From an uncultured Dysosmobacter sp. (GTDB lineage Bacteria > Bacillota > Clostridia > Oscillospirales > Oscillospiraceae): a DNA stretch of 60,370 bases. This document shows, piece by piece, positions 17,053 through 25,808 of the stretch. The stretch lies in assembly GCA_947625655.1 (NCBI GenBank), contig CANQPD010000019.1, positions 1 to 60,370 on the forward strand. The letters are read 5' to 3'. Position 1 is the first letter of the stretch, and every line of letters starts with the position of its first letter. The translations under genes were made by a program, and so were the position numbers. The notes under the pieces are model-generated. The model worked only from the letters and a program-made list of their open reading frames with translations, was not told the origin of the DNA and searched no databases.

Positions 17053-18594
17053 ATGCCGCAGGTCAAACTCATCTCGCCCATCACCAGGCAGGAAATCCGC
17101 AAAGTTCGAGTCGCCGCCTATTGCCGGGTATCTTCCAATTCGGCTGATCAGCAGAACTCCTACACCAACCAGATTCGGGTATATACCAGCCTCATTCAGA
17201 GAAAAAAAGAGTGGGAGCTGGTGGAGATATTCGCTGACGAAGGGCTCTCTGGCATGAACGCACAGAACCGCACCGAATTCCAGCGAATGATCAAGATGTG
17301 CGAACAGCACCAAATCGACCTGATCGTCACCAAATCCGTCTCCCGTTTCGCCCGAAACGCCAAGGAGTCTCTGGAATATGTCCGGAAGCTGAAATTGCTC
17401 GGCGTGGGGGTGCAGTTTGAGAAAGAGGGAATCTACACCCTGGCCCTCGGAGATGAGATGCTGCTCAATACCTTCTCTGCCATCGCACAGGAGGAGTCTA
17501 AGGCAATTTCCCAGAACCAGCGGCTTTCCATCGTGAAGCGGATGCAGTCTGGGGAATATGTGGACAGCAACGCTCCTTACGGCTTCCGGCTGGTGGATAA
17601 GGCGCTGGTGGTCTATGAACCGGAGGCGGCCATCGTCCGCATGATGTTCGAAAACTACCTGAGCGGCCAGTCTACATCGGAGATCGCCCGGGATCTCAAC
17701 AGCCGCGGCATCAAAACCAAAACCGGGAAATCCACCTGGCGCTCCACCAAGGTGGCATACATCCTTGGAAATGAGCGGTATTGCGGCGATTGCAAATATC
17801 AGAAAACCTACCGCGACACCACAGTCCCCTTCAAACAGTTCCGAAATCGAGGTCAGGAGGATATGTTCTACGCCTCCATGACCCACGCTCCTCTTATTGA
17901 CCGAGATACCTTTGACAAGGTCCAGCTCCTCTTGAAAAAGCGTCAGGATGTCTTTGGAAAATCTACAACGCAAAATATCTACCCTCTTACGAGCCGCATT
18001 CAGTGTTCTGAGTGCGGCTCGTATTTTCGCAGGAGGCAGGTTTCCGGGACAGTAAAGTGGGGATGCTCCAAACACATTCAGGATCGTACCCAGTGCGGCT
18101 CAAACTACTACAGCGAGGAGAGGATCTACGATGCCTTCATCGCCATGGTCAATAAGCTTCGGTTCTCTGAATGCGACATCCTGGGTCAGACTCTACTCCG
18201 TCTGGAATCCGCCGAGCTGAAGCGAAAGCAGAAAAACACGGCCGCAAGGGAGATCAGCCGGAACATTGCAGATCTGAACGCCAAGTTGGTGATGGTGGAG
18301 CAGCTCCATGCAAAGGGATACCTCAAAGATGAGGTCCATAAAGCTCAGGTGCGGGAGATTAACGACCAACTGCGCCGGCTGAAGCGGGAGCGCCAATGTG
18401 AATTCTCCTCGGGCATTACCCATATGATAGAGGAACTGACGCGGCTGAAAAAGCTGCTGGAAGAGCTCGAGGAACCACTGGACCGCTTCGATGAGAAGCT
18501 TTTTACTGAGATTGTTCAGGCCATCAGTATCAGCCGCCGAGATGAAATGACAGTCACCCTCATCGGCGGGCTGAGATTCACTGAAATGCTCTGA
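17053..18594 (+). CDS. Large serine recombinase 1 of the three-gene module
   Basis: ATG 17053 is chosen for AAAGGGGGTCCCGTTG upstream. The 513-residue protein has VRVAAYCRVSSNSADQQ (catalytic Ser in CRVS), VTKSVSRFARNAKESL (Arg motif) and a recombinase domain from NAPYGFRLVDK. It also has a zinc ribbon with CSECGSYFRRR and CSKHIQDRTQC, then a C-terminal coiled coil rich in K, E, L. It would integrate or excise an element, perhaps together with the two following genes, which are spaced 17 bases away or overlap. Confidence 0.9.
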   Translation: MPQVKLISPITRQEIRKVRVAAYCRVSSNSADQQNSYTNQIRVYTSLIQRKKEWELVEIFADEGLSGMNAQNRTEFQRMIKMCEQHQIDLIVTKSVSRFARNAKESLEYVRKLKLLGVGVQFEKEGIYTLALGDEMLLNTFSAIAQEESKAISQNQRLSIVKRMQSGEYVDSNAPYGFRLVDKALVVYEPEAAIVRMMFENYLSGQSTSEIARDLNSRGIKTKTGKSTWRSTKVAYILGNERYCGDCKYQKTYRDTTVPFKQFRNRGQEDMFYASMTHAPLIDRDTFDKVQLLLKKRQDVFGKSTTQNIYPLTSRIQCSECGSYFRRRQVSGTVKWGCSKHIQDRTQCGSNYYSEERIYDAFIAMVNKLRFSECDILGQTLLRLESAELKRKQKNTAAREISRNIADLNAKLVMVEQLHAKGYLKDEVHKAQVREINDQLRRLKRERQCEFSSGITHMIEELTRLKKLLEELEEPLDRFDEKLFTEIVQAISISRRDEMTVTLIGGLRFTEML

Positions 18595-18611
18595 CAGAGA
18601 GGAACCTCGCC

Positions 18612-19517
18612 ATGAAGAAGATACGCTATATCCCATACGGTTACACCATGAGAAATGGAAGGACAGTCATCGCACAAGATGAAGCTGCGGTCATCCGCGA
18701 GATATTCAGCGCCTACATCAACGGCGCATCCCTCCAAAGTATTGCCGAGCTGCTGACTGAGAGGAAGATCCCCTACAGTGAGAGAACGGACGTGTGGGAT
18801 AAAGCTCGTATCGCACGAATCATCGGAAACGCCAAATACATTGGCGATGGGGAGTATGACCCGATCATTGAGGAAGAGCAGTATGAGGAAGCGGCTGCCG
18901 TGAAAACAGCCCGCCAGCGGAACACCTTCGAAAAAAATCTGGAGGGGATCGACCTGCTTCGGGATCTGGTCCGATGTGCGGAGTGCGGAGCCCCTATGCG
19001 GCGAAGGGTGAGCAGTAAGCACCGGATTCGCGAGAGCTGGGATTGCACTAATCCTGATTGCGGTCAGCGCATCCGGATCTCCGATACACACCTGTTGGAA
19101 AAGGTGGCAATCCTGATGAACCGCATCATCGCCAATAGCTATCTGCTCATCCCTCGCCCCAAAAAGCGAAAAGAGCTGTCGGCGGAAGCCCAGCGAATCA
19201 ACCGGGAAATTGATGCCGAACTGGAGCGGGATGACCCCAGCGATGCACTGATTATCGTCAAAACAATCGAAATGGCAGAGCGGCTCTATGCTGAGAGCGA
19301 TGCCCATCTACAGATTGCTGCATCCATCGCCCGAAAGCGGGTAAGTCTGATGACTCCCCAGGAGGAATTCAGCCCGGCCTACTTTAGTGACATCGCCGCC
19401 TACCTGACGCTTGGCAGCGGAGGAAAGGTGATCCTACATACCAAAACCGATGTCGAGATCGGAGATGAAGAAAATGAATGTAACCAAGATACCCAAGAAA
19501 ACAATATCGGTTATTGA
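18612..19517 (+). CDS. Recombinase-like protein without a catalytic domain
   Basis: The 301-residue protein starts directly at the recombinase DNA-binding domain (IPYGYTMRNGRTVIAQDEAA, followed by IREIFSAYINGASLQSIAEL). It has a zinc ribbon RCAECGAPMRRR...CTNPDCGQRIRI and a C-terminal helix region. The resolvase domain with the serine is absent, and the upstream recombinase ends normally, so this is a separate gene and not a frameshifted tail. It may act as a DNA-binding partner or directionality factor for recombinases 1 and 3. It overlaps recombinase 3 by 53 bases. Confidence 0.8.
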   Translation: MKKIRYIPYGYTMRNGRTVIAQDEAAVIREIFSAYINGASLQSIAELLTERKIPYSERTDVWDKARIARIIGNAKYIGDGEYDPIIEEEQYEEAAAVKTARQRNTFEKNLEGIDLLRDLVRCAECGAPMRRRVSSKHRIRESWDCTNPDCGQRIRISDTHLLEKVAILMNRIIANSYLLIPRPKKRKELSAEAQRINREIDAELERDDPSDALIIVKTIEMAERLYAESDAHLQIAASIARKRVSLMTPQEEFSPAYFSDIAAYLTLGSGGKVILHTKTDVEIGDEENECNQDTQENNIGY

Positions 19518-21117
19518 GCCAAAACGCTCCCTGATCGTCAACAGGGAGCAGTATCATCAGCGGCGGGTTGCTGCCTACTGCCGGGTATCCACCGACAGCG
19601 AGGAGCAGCTCACATCCTATACCAACCAGAAAAAGGTATATACCGAGATGATTGCCGCTAAGCCCGAATGGGAGTTCGCCGGACTCTACGCAGATGAGGG
19701 CATCTCCGGGACACGTGCAGATAAGCGCCCCCAGTTCCAGAAGATGATCAACGACTGCTTGTCTGGGAAAATCGACTATATCATCACGAAATCCGTTTCC
19801 CGCTTCGCCCGTAATACAGTGGACTGCCTGGACCATGTCCGAATGCTCAGGGCAAGAGGGATTGGCATCTACTTCGAGGAGCAAAATATAGACACACTGC
19901 AAATCGACAGCGAACTCTATCTGGTCATCTACGCAGGGTTCGCACAGTCCGAATCCGAAAGCATCAGCAAGAATGTCACCTGGACTTTTCGTAAGCGATT
20001 TCAGGAGGGCAAGCCCATATTCAACTATAAGTGCCTTCTGGGATACCGCAAGGGTGCAGACGGAGAACCGGAGATCGTCCCGGAGGAGGCATCCGTCGTG
20101 GAGAGGATCTTCAATATGTACCTGTCAGGTGAAACCATCAACCGGATCTCAACCAAACTCAGAGAAGAAAATCTCCAGATACCAGGAAAACGATTCTCCT
20201 TCTCTGCGAGCATGATTAAGGGTATTCTTCGGAATGAACGATACTGCGGTGACAGCATCCTTCAAAAGACGGTCACAATTGACTGTATTGGCAAGGTTCG
20301 CCGCAAAAACACAGGTGAGGCACCCATGTACTATGTACAGAATAGCCATGTTGGTATCATTAGCCGAGAGCTCTTTCACAAAACGCAGGAAGAACTCGCC
20401 AGGCGGATGAGCCGGGAGCCAAATTCCACCAAAACGGCTACCACAGCCACCGGAAAATACTCCCGGTACGCACTATCCAATGTGATGATCTGCGCCGAAT
20501 GCGGAAGCCGATATAAGCGCGTGACTTGGACATCCCGAGGGAAAAAGCGAGTTGTCTGGCGGTGCATCAGCCGCTTAGACTATGGAAAGCGCTACTGCAA
20601 AACCTCGCTCACGGTAGATGAGACCGCCCTCCACGCCGCTATTGTTCGGGCAATCAACCGATTCAACGAGGAAGACCAGGCCACTTATATGGCACTCATG
20701 CGGGCAACCATTGGTGAAGCAATCGGCCTAACCGGAGGCACAGATGAGATCGACCTGCTCCGGCGGAAAATAGATGGGCTGAATCGAAAAATGGTATCTC
20801 TTATCAATGAGAGCGCGGAAAGCGGAGAGGGTATCGAGAGTCACGAAGCTGAATTCAAGGAACTTTCCGATACCATTGAACTCCTGCAAGGACGGATTCA
20901 GAAATTCGAAGAAGCACTTGCTTCCGATCAGGCGAATGACAGCCGAATCCTTCAACTACAGCAGATCATCGCCGACCGAGCATCCAAAAAGATGGAGTAC
21001 GACGATACCATCGTCCACCAGATGATCGAATGTGTAAAGGTGTATCCCGACGGGAGACTGGACATTATCTTCGGAGGAGGGTATCTTATCGAAGAACGTC
21101 TGGAAAAAGAAAGTTAA
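19465..21117 (+). CDS. Large serine recombinase 3 of the module
   Basis: ATG 19465 is used (GATCGGAG upstream). The 550-residue protein has RRVAAYCRVSTDSEEQLTSY (catalytic Ser), ITKSVSRFARNTVDCLDHVR, a recombinase domain (NYKCLLGYRKGADGEPEIVP) and a zinc ribbon ICAECGSRYKR...CISRLDYGKRYC. It also has a coiled coil near residues 430-500. It is complete for the family. The three adjacent genes resemble multi-recombinase modules of Clostridia genomic islands in which more than one recombinase is needed. Confidence 0.9.
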   Translation: MKKMNVTKIPKKTISVIEPKRSLIVNREQYHQRRVAAYCRVSTDSEEQLTSYTNQKKVYTEMIAAKPEWEFAGLYADEGISGTRADKRPQFQKMINDCLSGKIDYIITKSVSRFARNTVDCLDHVRMLRARGIGIYFEEQNIDTLQIDSELYLVIYAGFAQSESESISKNVTWTFRKRFQEGKPIFNYKCLLGYRKGADGEPEIVPEEASVVERIFNMYLSGETINRISTKLREENLQIPGKRFSFSASMIKGILRNERYCGDSILQKTVTIDCIGKVRRKNTGEAPMYYVQNSHVGIISRELFHKTQEELARRMSREPNSTKTATTATGKYSRYALSNVMICAECGSRYKRVTWTSRGKKRVVWRCISRLDYGKRYCKTSLTVDETALHAAIVRAINRFNEEDQATYMALMRATIGEAIGLTGGTDEIDLLRRKIDGLNRKMVSLINESAESGEGIESHEAEFKELSDTIELLQGRIQKFEEALASDQANDSRILQLQQIIADRASKKMEYDDTIVHQMIECVKVYPDGRLDIIFGGGYLIEERLEKES

Positions 21118-21186
21118 TAACTTCAAATATAATTGACATAATCGCCGAAATAATATAGTATAATTTATGTTAGGAGGTGATTGTGC

Positions 21187-21507
21187 ATGGCAAAAAAAGC
21201 TGCGGTCATCATGCCGCAAACACGGGAGATCCTGGCACAGATGGGTGAGCAGATTCGCCTGGCCCGACTGCGCAGGAAGTTAAGCTTGGAATTGGTAGCA
21301 GAGCGTGCCGGGATCAGCCGAGCCACGCTTATATCCATTGAGAAAGGCACCCCTACGGTATCCATCGGCTCCTATGCCGCTGTGTTGCACGCATTAAACA
21401 ATATGGACAGCAACCTGCTGCTTATTGCAAAAGATGATGAATTCGGCAGGAAACTGCAAGATCTGGCGCTGCCCACCAGACGGCGGGCGCCCAAGAAAGG
21501 AGAGTAG
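21187..21507 (+). CDS. hipB: HipB-like XRE antitoxin
   Basis: ATG 21187 follows AGGAGGTGATTGTGC. The 106-residue protein has a helix-turn-helix (LAQMGEQIRLARLRRKLSLE, then ISRATLISIEKGTPTVSIGS) and a basic tail. It lies three bases upstream of hipA, the standard HipBA order. It would neutralise HipA and autorepress. A TTGACA at 21133 and TATAAT at 21159 (20-base spacing, suboptimal) may form its promoter, suggesting tight regulation. Confidence 0.85.
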   Translation: MAKKAAVIMPQTREILAQMGEQIRLARLRRKLSLELVAERAGISRATLISIEKGTPTVSIGSYAAVLHALNNMDSNLLLIAKDDEFGRKLQDLALPTRRRAPKKGE

Positions 21508-21510
21508 CCA

Positions 21511-22767
21511 ATGGCGCAGGACGAAAAGACCATCTATGTATATGAAAATTGGCGTGGAGAGGCACCCACCCTGCTGGGGCGGCTGCGCTGTGGCTTCGTC
21601 CGCGGACAGGAGACCTTTTCCTTTGAGTATGATCCGGCCTGGCTGTCATCTGCCGAGAGTTCCTTCTCTCTGGACCCGGATCTGGCCCTCTACCGTGGGC
21701 GGCAGTATGTGCCGCTGAACAAGCAGCTCTTTGGCCTGTTTTCCGACTCCTGCCCGGATCGCTGGGGACGCCTGCTGATGAGGCGCAAGGAGGCCATCGA
21801 TGCCAGAAAAGAAGACCGAAAACCCCGAAAGCTTACGGAGAGCGATTTCCTGTTGGGTGTCTATGACGAATCCCGTATGGGGGCACTGCGGTTCAGCCTG
21901 GAAGAAGGGGGCGAATTTCTTTCGAACGATAAAGCGTTTGCGACGCCTCCGTGGGTAAACCTTCGGACGCTGGAAAACGCCTCTATCGCTTTCGAGAACG
22001 ATGAGAGCGGCCTGAATGAAAAATGGCTACGTGAGCTTCTGGCCCCTGGCTCCTCCTTGGGCGGTGCAAGACCCAAAGCTACGGTGCAGGCCACAGATGG
22101 CGCCTTGTGGATCGCCAAGTTCCCTTCCAAGCATGATGAATATAACAGCGGTGCGTGGGAGAAGGTCGTCCATGACCTGGCACGGCTCTGCGGGCTGGAT
22201 GTTCCGGAATCCAAATTGGAGACGTTCTCCAAGACCGGCAGCACCTTTCTCGTCAAGCGATTTGACCGAAATGGCAGCCGCCGCATCCACTTCGCCTCCG
22301 CCATGACCCTGCTGGGCAAGACCGATGGAGCCTCGGCAGCGGACGGAAGCAGCTATCTGGATCTGGCGGCGTTCATCCGGGCCAACGGGGCATCACCCCG
22401 GCAGGATCTGGCCGAGCTGTGGAAGCGAATCGTGTTCAGCATGGCGGTATCCAATACTGACGACCACCTGCGCAACCACGGTTTTCTCCTGACACCCACC
22501 GGCTGGCGGCTGGCCCCTCTCTATGATGTGAACCCAGTCCCCTCGGGGGACCGGCTTTCCCTCAATGTGAGTGAATATGATAACACCATTGACTTGGATT
22601 TGGCGCTGGAGGTAGCCGATTATTTCGGCCTTGCCCCGCAGGAAGCGGAACAGGCTGCAGAGGAGGTCTGCAAAACAGTATCCGGACACTGGGAACGGCT
22701 GGCCGGGCAGTATGGTCTCAGCCGAGGAGCGATAGAGTATATGCGCCCTGCCTTTTCCCTTCCATGA
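21511..22767 (+). CDS. hipA: HipA-family serine/threonine kinase toxin
   Basis: The 418-residue protein shows the HipA features. The N-terminal subdomain-1 region is PLNKQLFGLFSDSCPDRWGR. The P-loop-like stretch is GSSLGGARPKA. The catalytic segment is MAVSNTDDHLRNHGFLL (catalytic Asp in NTDDH) and the metal-binding motif is LAPLYDVNP. HipA phosphorylates glutamyl-tRNA synthetase in Escherichia coli and causes dormancy; the target here is unknown. All key residues appear present, so it is probably active and stabilises the element. Confidence 0.9.
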   Translation: MAQDEKTIYVYENWRGEAPTLLGRLRCGFVRGQETFSFEYDPAWLSSAESSFSLDPDLALYRGRQYVPLNKQLFGLFSDSCPDRWGRLLMRRKEAIDARKEDRKPRKLTESDFLLGVYDESRMGALRFSLEEGGEFLSNDKAFATPPWVNLRTLENASIAFENDESGLNEKWLRELLAPGSSLGGARPKATVQATDGALWIAKFPSKHDEYNSGAWEKVVHDLARLCGLDVPESKLETFSKTGSTFLVKRFDRNGSRRIHFASAMTLLGKTDGASAADGSSYLDLAAFIRANGASPRQDLAELWKRIVFSMAVSNTDDHLRNHGFLLTPTGWRLAPLYDVNPVPSGDRLSLNVSEYDNTIDLDLALEVADYFGLAPQEAEQAAEEVCKTVSGHWERLAGQYGLSRGAIEYMRPAFSLP

Positions 22768-22810
22768 TAAGATCACAAGCGGACGATTCCTGGTGGAACC
22801 GTCCGTTTGC

Positions 22811-23680
22811 TTATTCTTTGGCGGCTCCCTCAAAAGAGTCCCCGCCCTCATCCTCGTCCATATCCGTATCAATGTCCAGTCCTTCATTGTTCCCCACATT
22901 CTTCTCGTAGAGCTTGGTCCATTTGAGCGGATATTTGCATTTGCGGTTATAGGCCAGAAGCATCGCCTCGGCATAGCCCATAGAACCGGGACGTCGTTCC
23001 TTGGCTGTTCTCGAAAGCAGCTTGACCGACATTTCCCCTACCTTTTCCTTAAAGGTCTCATCTTTCAGGGCATCGCCGAACGTGTAGACCAATCTGGCGA
23101 TTCCGTTGAGCATATTGGCGGACAGCGAATTCATATCGCCCTCCCAGGTACCTACGCAGAGTCTGAGTGTTCGATCAAGTACGTGATAACCGAACCGCTC
23201 ATATATATTTTCAAGCGTGGAGACAGCACAGACAACGCCATAGTTTCTGACCTGGCCAATGGAAAGAGAATAAGACTCTACCAGATCTTTGATCATAAGC
23301 TGCTCCTGATTCCCGGCTTCCACATTTGCCATAAACACTTCATAGGGACGGAGCGGTTTGACAAACTTCATCTGGTTGGCGAAGATATCTGCCTCGTGCT
23401 CGTAGTTTAGATCATCGTATATCATGCACCAGACTGGCGTTTCACGAGAGCCAGAGGCCAGTGCGACGATCTCCACCGTGTGCTGGCCATTGAAGACATA
23501 GTTGACCCCATTTCGACGGCTTACCTTCACAGGGTTGATCTGATATAAATCAAAGTGTGCCGCAGCATTCAGCACATGCTGTTCGGAAATATTTCTCTGG
23601 TACTCCTGATTGGATACGAGGTTCTTGATGGGAATCTGTTCGAAGTGAACATTGGGAACAAACATACTATAATCTTCCAT
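22811..23680 (-). CDS. ParB-like nuclease-domain protein B
   Basis: The 289-residue protein begins with a ParB/Srx-type segment (FEQIPIKNLVSNQEYQRNIS, then YVFNGQHTVEIVALASGSRE). It is followed by helical sequence and an acidic C-terminus (DIDTDMDEDEGGD). The GQHTVE motif corresponds to the GxHR-like nucleotide-binding motif of ParB proteins. Its ATG overlaps the stop of the upstream ParB-like gene. It could serve partition or regulate the element's recombinases. It lacks an obvious ParA partner here. Confidence 0.65.
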   Translation of the reverse strand: MEDYSMFVPNVHFEQIPIKNLVSNQEYQRNISEQHVLNAAAHFDLYQINPVKVSRRNGVNYVFNGQHTVEIVALASGSRETPVWCMIYDDLNYEHEADIFANQMKFVKPLRPYEVFMANVEAGNQEQLMIKDLVESYSLSIGQVRNYGVVCAVSTLENIYERFGYHVLDRTLRLCVGTWEGDMNSLSANMLNGIARLVYTFGDALKDETFKEKVGEMSVKLLSRTAKERRPGSMGYAEAMLLAYNRKCKYPLKWTKLYEKNVGNNEGLDIDTDMDEDEGGDSFEGAAKE

Positions 23681-24633
23681 TAGGATTCCCCCTCAATTGC
23701 ACTGAGCATTTCCTGGATTTTTCCTTCTAATTCAGTCAACGCTGCCAAGAGGTTTTGCCTGGCAGCAGGTGAGATTGCTTCCAAATGTGCCATGGACTTT
23801 GTCCGGTCGATGGAGCTCATCCAGGAGGGGATCGTAAGAGTAAGTCCAGCAACTTCCGCATCCGGGTCATAGGCGGGCATCGTCTTGATTGCCGGCTGCT
23901 CTGCCGCCGCTGTGCCGAGCTTGGCAGAAACGTCGGAATAAAGGCATCGTCTCGATTCACTATAACGAGCGAAAGCATAGGGGTTTTTCCCGATTTTTCT
24001 ACTAAGTGTTTTCAATTCTTCGGGTCCCATTTCTGATAGAGCAACGATATTTTCGAAAGAAATCTTATATGCCCCGGAAAGAATGTGCGGAACAAGCTCA
24101 GGAGCATTTTGTGCGATGGCATCCAATGCCGCACTGTATTTCGCATATTTCTGTACAGTTGCGCCGGACACATGATACTCCCTTCCCAGCCGGGCCGCTG
24201 TTCGCCGGCCGCTCTCTTCATCTATTGGGCGGCCTCTCCCCACAGTGATGTTGGGATTCGGACGGTACTGATTATAGCCATTCCTATTTCGCTGTACTTT
24301 CTTTTCCGCTTCATATTGTTTCCCAATCAGATATTTCCTGGTTTCTTCTGAGATGTTGCGGCGCCCGAGTTGGTTCGCACAGATCCAGGCGATGGCAGCA
24401 TCTCTGTTTGGGAAATCCAGCTCCTTGACTCCATAAGGAATGCGCATTTTGTTGCATATTTCATAGCGATTATGGCCGTCGAGAATGGTATCATTCCATG
24501 CGATGATATCTTCCCGGCACCCTTCCATGACCAGATTCAGCTCCAGCTGCCGGTATTCCTCCCGGCGAAGTGGACGAATCAAGTTTTTGAATTCCGGATC
24601 GATGTTAAGCTGCCTAAATGCTTTCTCTGTCAT
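23680..24633 (-). CDS. ParB/Spo0J-like protein A
   Basis: The 317-residue protein has a ParB N-domain (LIRPLRREEYRQLELNLVME, then IAWNDTILDGHNRYEICNKM). DGHNRY is the ParB GHRR-type motif. A helix-turn-helix region RRTAARLGREYHVSGATVQK follows. It probably binds specific DNA; the CTP dependence of ParB proteins cannot be judged. It overlaps its upstream neighbour by 20 bases and its downstream neighbour by one base, in an operon starting at 28287. Confidence 0.75.
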   Translation of the reverse strand: MTEKAFRQLNIDPEFKNLIRPLRREEYRQLELNLVMEGCREDIIAWNDTILDGHNRYEICNKMRIPYGVKELDFPNRDAAIAWICANQLGRRNISEETRKYLIGKQYEAEKKVQRNRNGYNQYRPNPNITVGRGRPIDEESGRRTAARLGREYHVSGATVQKYAKYSAALDAIAQNAPELVPHILSGAYKISFENIVALSEMGPEELKTLSRKIGKNPYAFARYSESRRCLYSDVSAKLGTAAAEQPAIKTMPAYDPDAEVAGLTLTIPSWMSSIDRTKSMAHLEAISPAARQNLLAALTELEGKIQEMLSAIEGES

Positions 24634-25012
24634 GTAGCCTCCTGCGTTCCAGCTGTTTCACGGTTTTGAGGGAAAAATATGCGACCCGGTTGATTTGATC
24701 GATCTCACCGGTCAGCTGGTAATTAAATCTCAGGTCAAAGCCACCGAGCAGTTCGGAAAAGTTTTTTATAAGGATCGTACTATAGAATTCTATAGACTGC
24801 TGGGATGTGCTTGACATCCGAACCTTGTTTGCGGTCCCGCCTGAAATAGGTTTATCCGATCCGAGAACGGCGATATACAGTTCTTCAGGGTTTACCAGGA
24901 ATTGCACATACGCAGGATTCTTCAAGAGACGAATCGTTTGCCTGTGGATTCGAATCCGGTTTCGCGCAGGGTCCAGCGTTAAGTAAACCTGCAATTGATT
25001 TTCATGATTCAT
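24614..25012 (-). CDS. Standalone recombinase C-terminal-type domain protein (short)
   Basis: ATG 25012 starts MNHENQLQVYLTLDPARNRI. The 132-residue protein shares a pattern with the C-terminal third of the recombinase at 25809-27689 and with the next gene upstream. A strand pair ends in a VQFLVNPEELYIAVLG-like segment (against VELLVNPVEMKFAVR), and later FSELLGGFDLRFNYQLTGEI matches LFQLFGWSPDLKYRIAGALF. Function is unknown; the likely role is DNA or protein binding in the same complex. It overlaps both neighbours. Confidence 0.65.
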   Translation of the reverse strand: MNHENQLQVYLTLDPARNRIRIHRQTIRLLKNPAYVQFLVNPEELYIAVLGSDKPISGGTANKVRMSSTSQQSIEFYSTILIKNFSELLGGFDLRFNYQLTGEIDQINRVAYFSLKTVKQLERRRLHDRESI

Positions 25013-25808
25013 GTCCTTGTCCTCCCAAAACGGACTTACGATCAGTATCAGAGGCAGCCTCGTCTGACTGCTCTGATGCAGCAGGAGCGATGTTATCGCG
25101 CAACCCATATACAGCATATCCTTCAAAAATGTCTACCTGCATAGATTTCTGGTGTTCCCGGAACGGGAGTCCAAACTGCGTCTTCCAGCCCTCCGGAAAC
25201 ACGGGAGTTCGAGAAGACTTGGGCTTCTGGCCGTCTTTTTGCACCCGCTGATACACTTCGGTCGCTGTGAGATCAAATGCGATGAGCCACTCATCCTTGG
25301 CATGGATTATCCGCCCGAGGAGTTTATATCGATAGTCCAGATTCCAGCCCATCAGTGAGAATACTTTGGCGAAAAAAATCTTGCAGGTGATCTGTTTCGG
25401 TTTACGTCTGCCGGAGCCGTTGGTGCACCAGGCGCAGGCATCCCGATCTTCCGCCCGGCAGGGACGGATCGCCAAGATCCTGCTCTCTTGATTGACCAGT
25501 ACCTGCACATAATCAACCTGTGGGAAGCGGTTTAGGCAGGCGGTATTTACATAAAATTTGTAATTGTTAAAAGTTACAGACGGCTCATTAATATGGGCGA
25601 AGAACTCACGGCGTACTACTTGGTAGCCATCGTAGTTAAAGTCACCGGCCATCTCCAGGACCTCATCACTACTGCTGTTTACAGGAGAAACTGCCGGTTC
25701 CGCTTTTTCTAATTCAGCAGACGGAACAATATCCAAATGCCTGTCCTCCAGGGAACGAAGCATTCCGGCGATTACGCCGCCGGCATTTTCCCGACTTTCT
25801 TCGGACAT
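25002..25808 (-). CDS. Standalone recombinase C-terminal-type domain protein (long)
   Basis: AAGGAGGAATCCTAA precedes ATG 25808, joined to the recombinase stop (TAAATG). The 268-residue protein lacks resolvase motifs. It repeats the recombinase tail: DGYQVVRREFFAHINEPSVT, VQVLVNQESRILAIRPC, FSLMGWNLDYRYKLLGRIIH and a final PEGWKTQFGLPFREHQ (against PEEWIGSFGKQYYLHQ in the recombinase). It contains a CAWC motif absent from the recombinase. It is probably a duplicated accessory subunit. Confidence 0.7.
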   Translation of the reverse strand: MSEESRENAGGVIAGMLRSLEDRHLDIVPSAELEKAEPAVSPVNSSSDEVLEMAGDFNYDGYQVVRREFFAHINEPSVTFNNYKFYVNTACLNRFPQVDYVQVLVNQESRILAIRPCRAEDRDACAWCTNGSGRRKPKQITCKIFFAKVFSLMGWNLDYRYKLLGRIIHAKDEWLIAFDLTATEVYQRVQKDGQKPKSSRTPVFPEGWKTQFGLPFREHQKSMQVDIFEGYAVYGLRDNIAPAASEQSDEAASDTDRKSVLGGQGHES

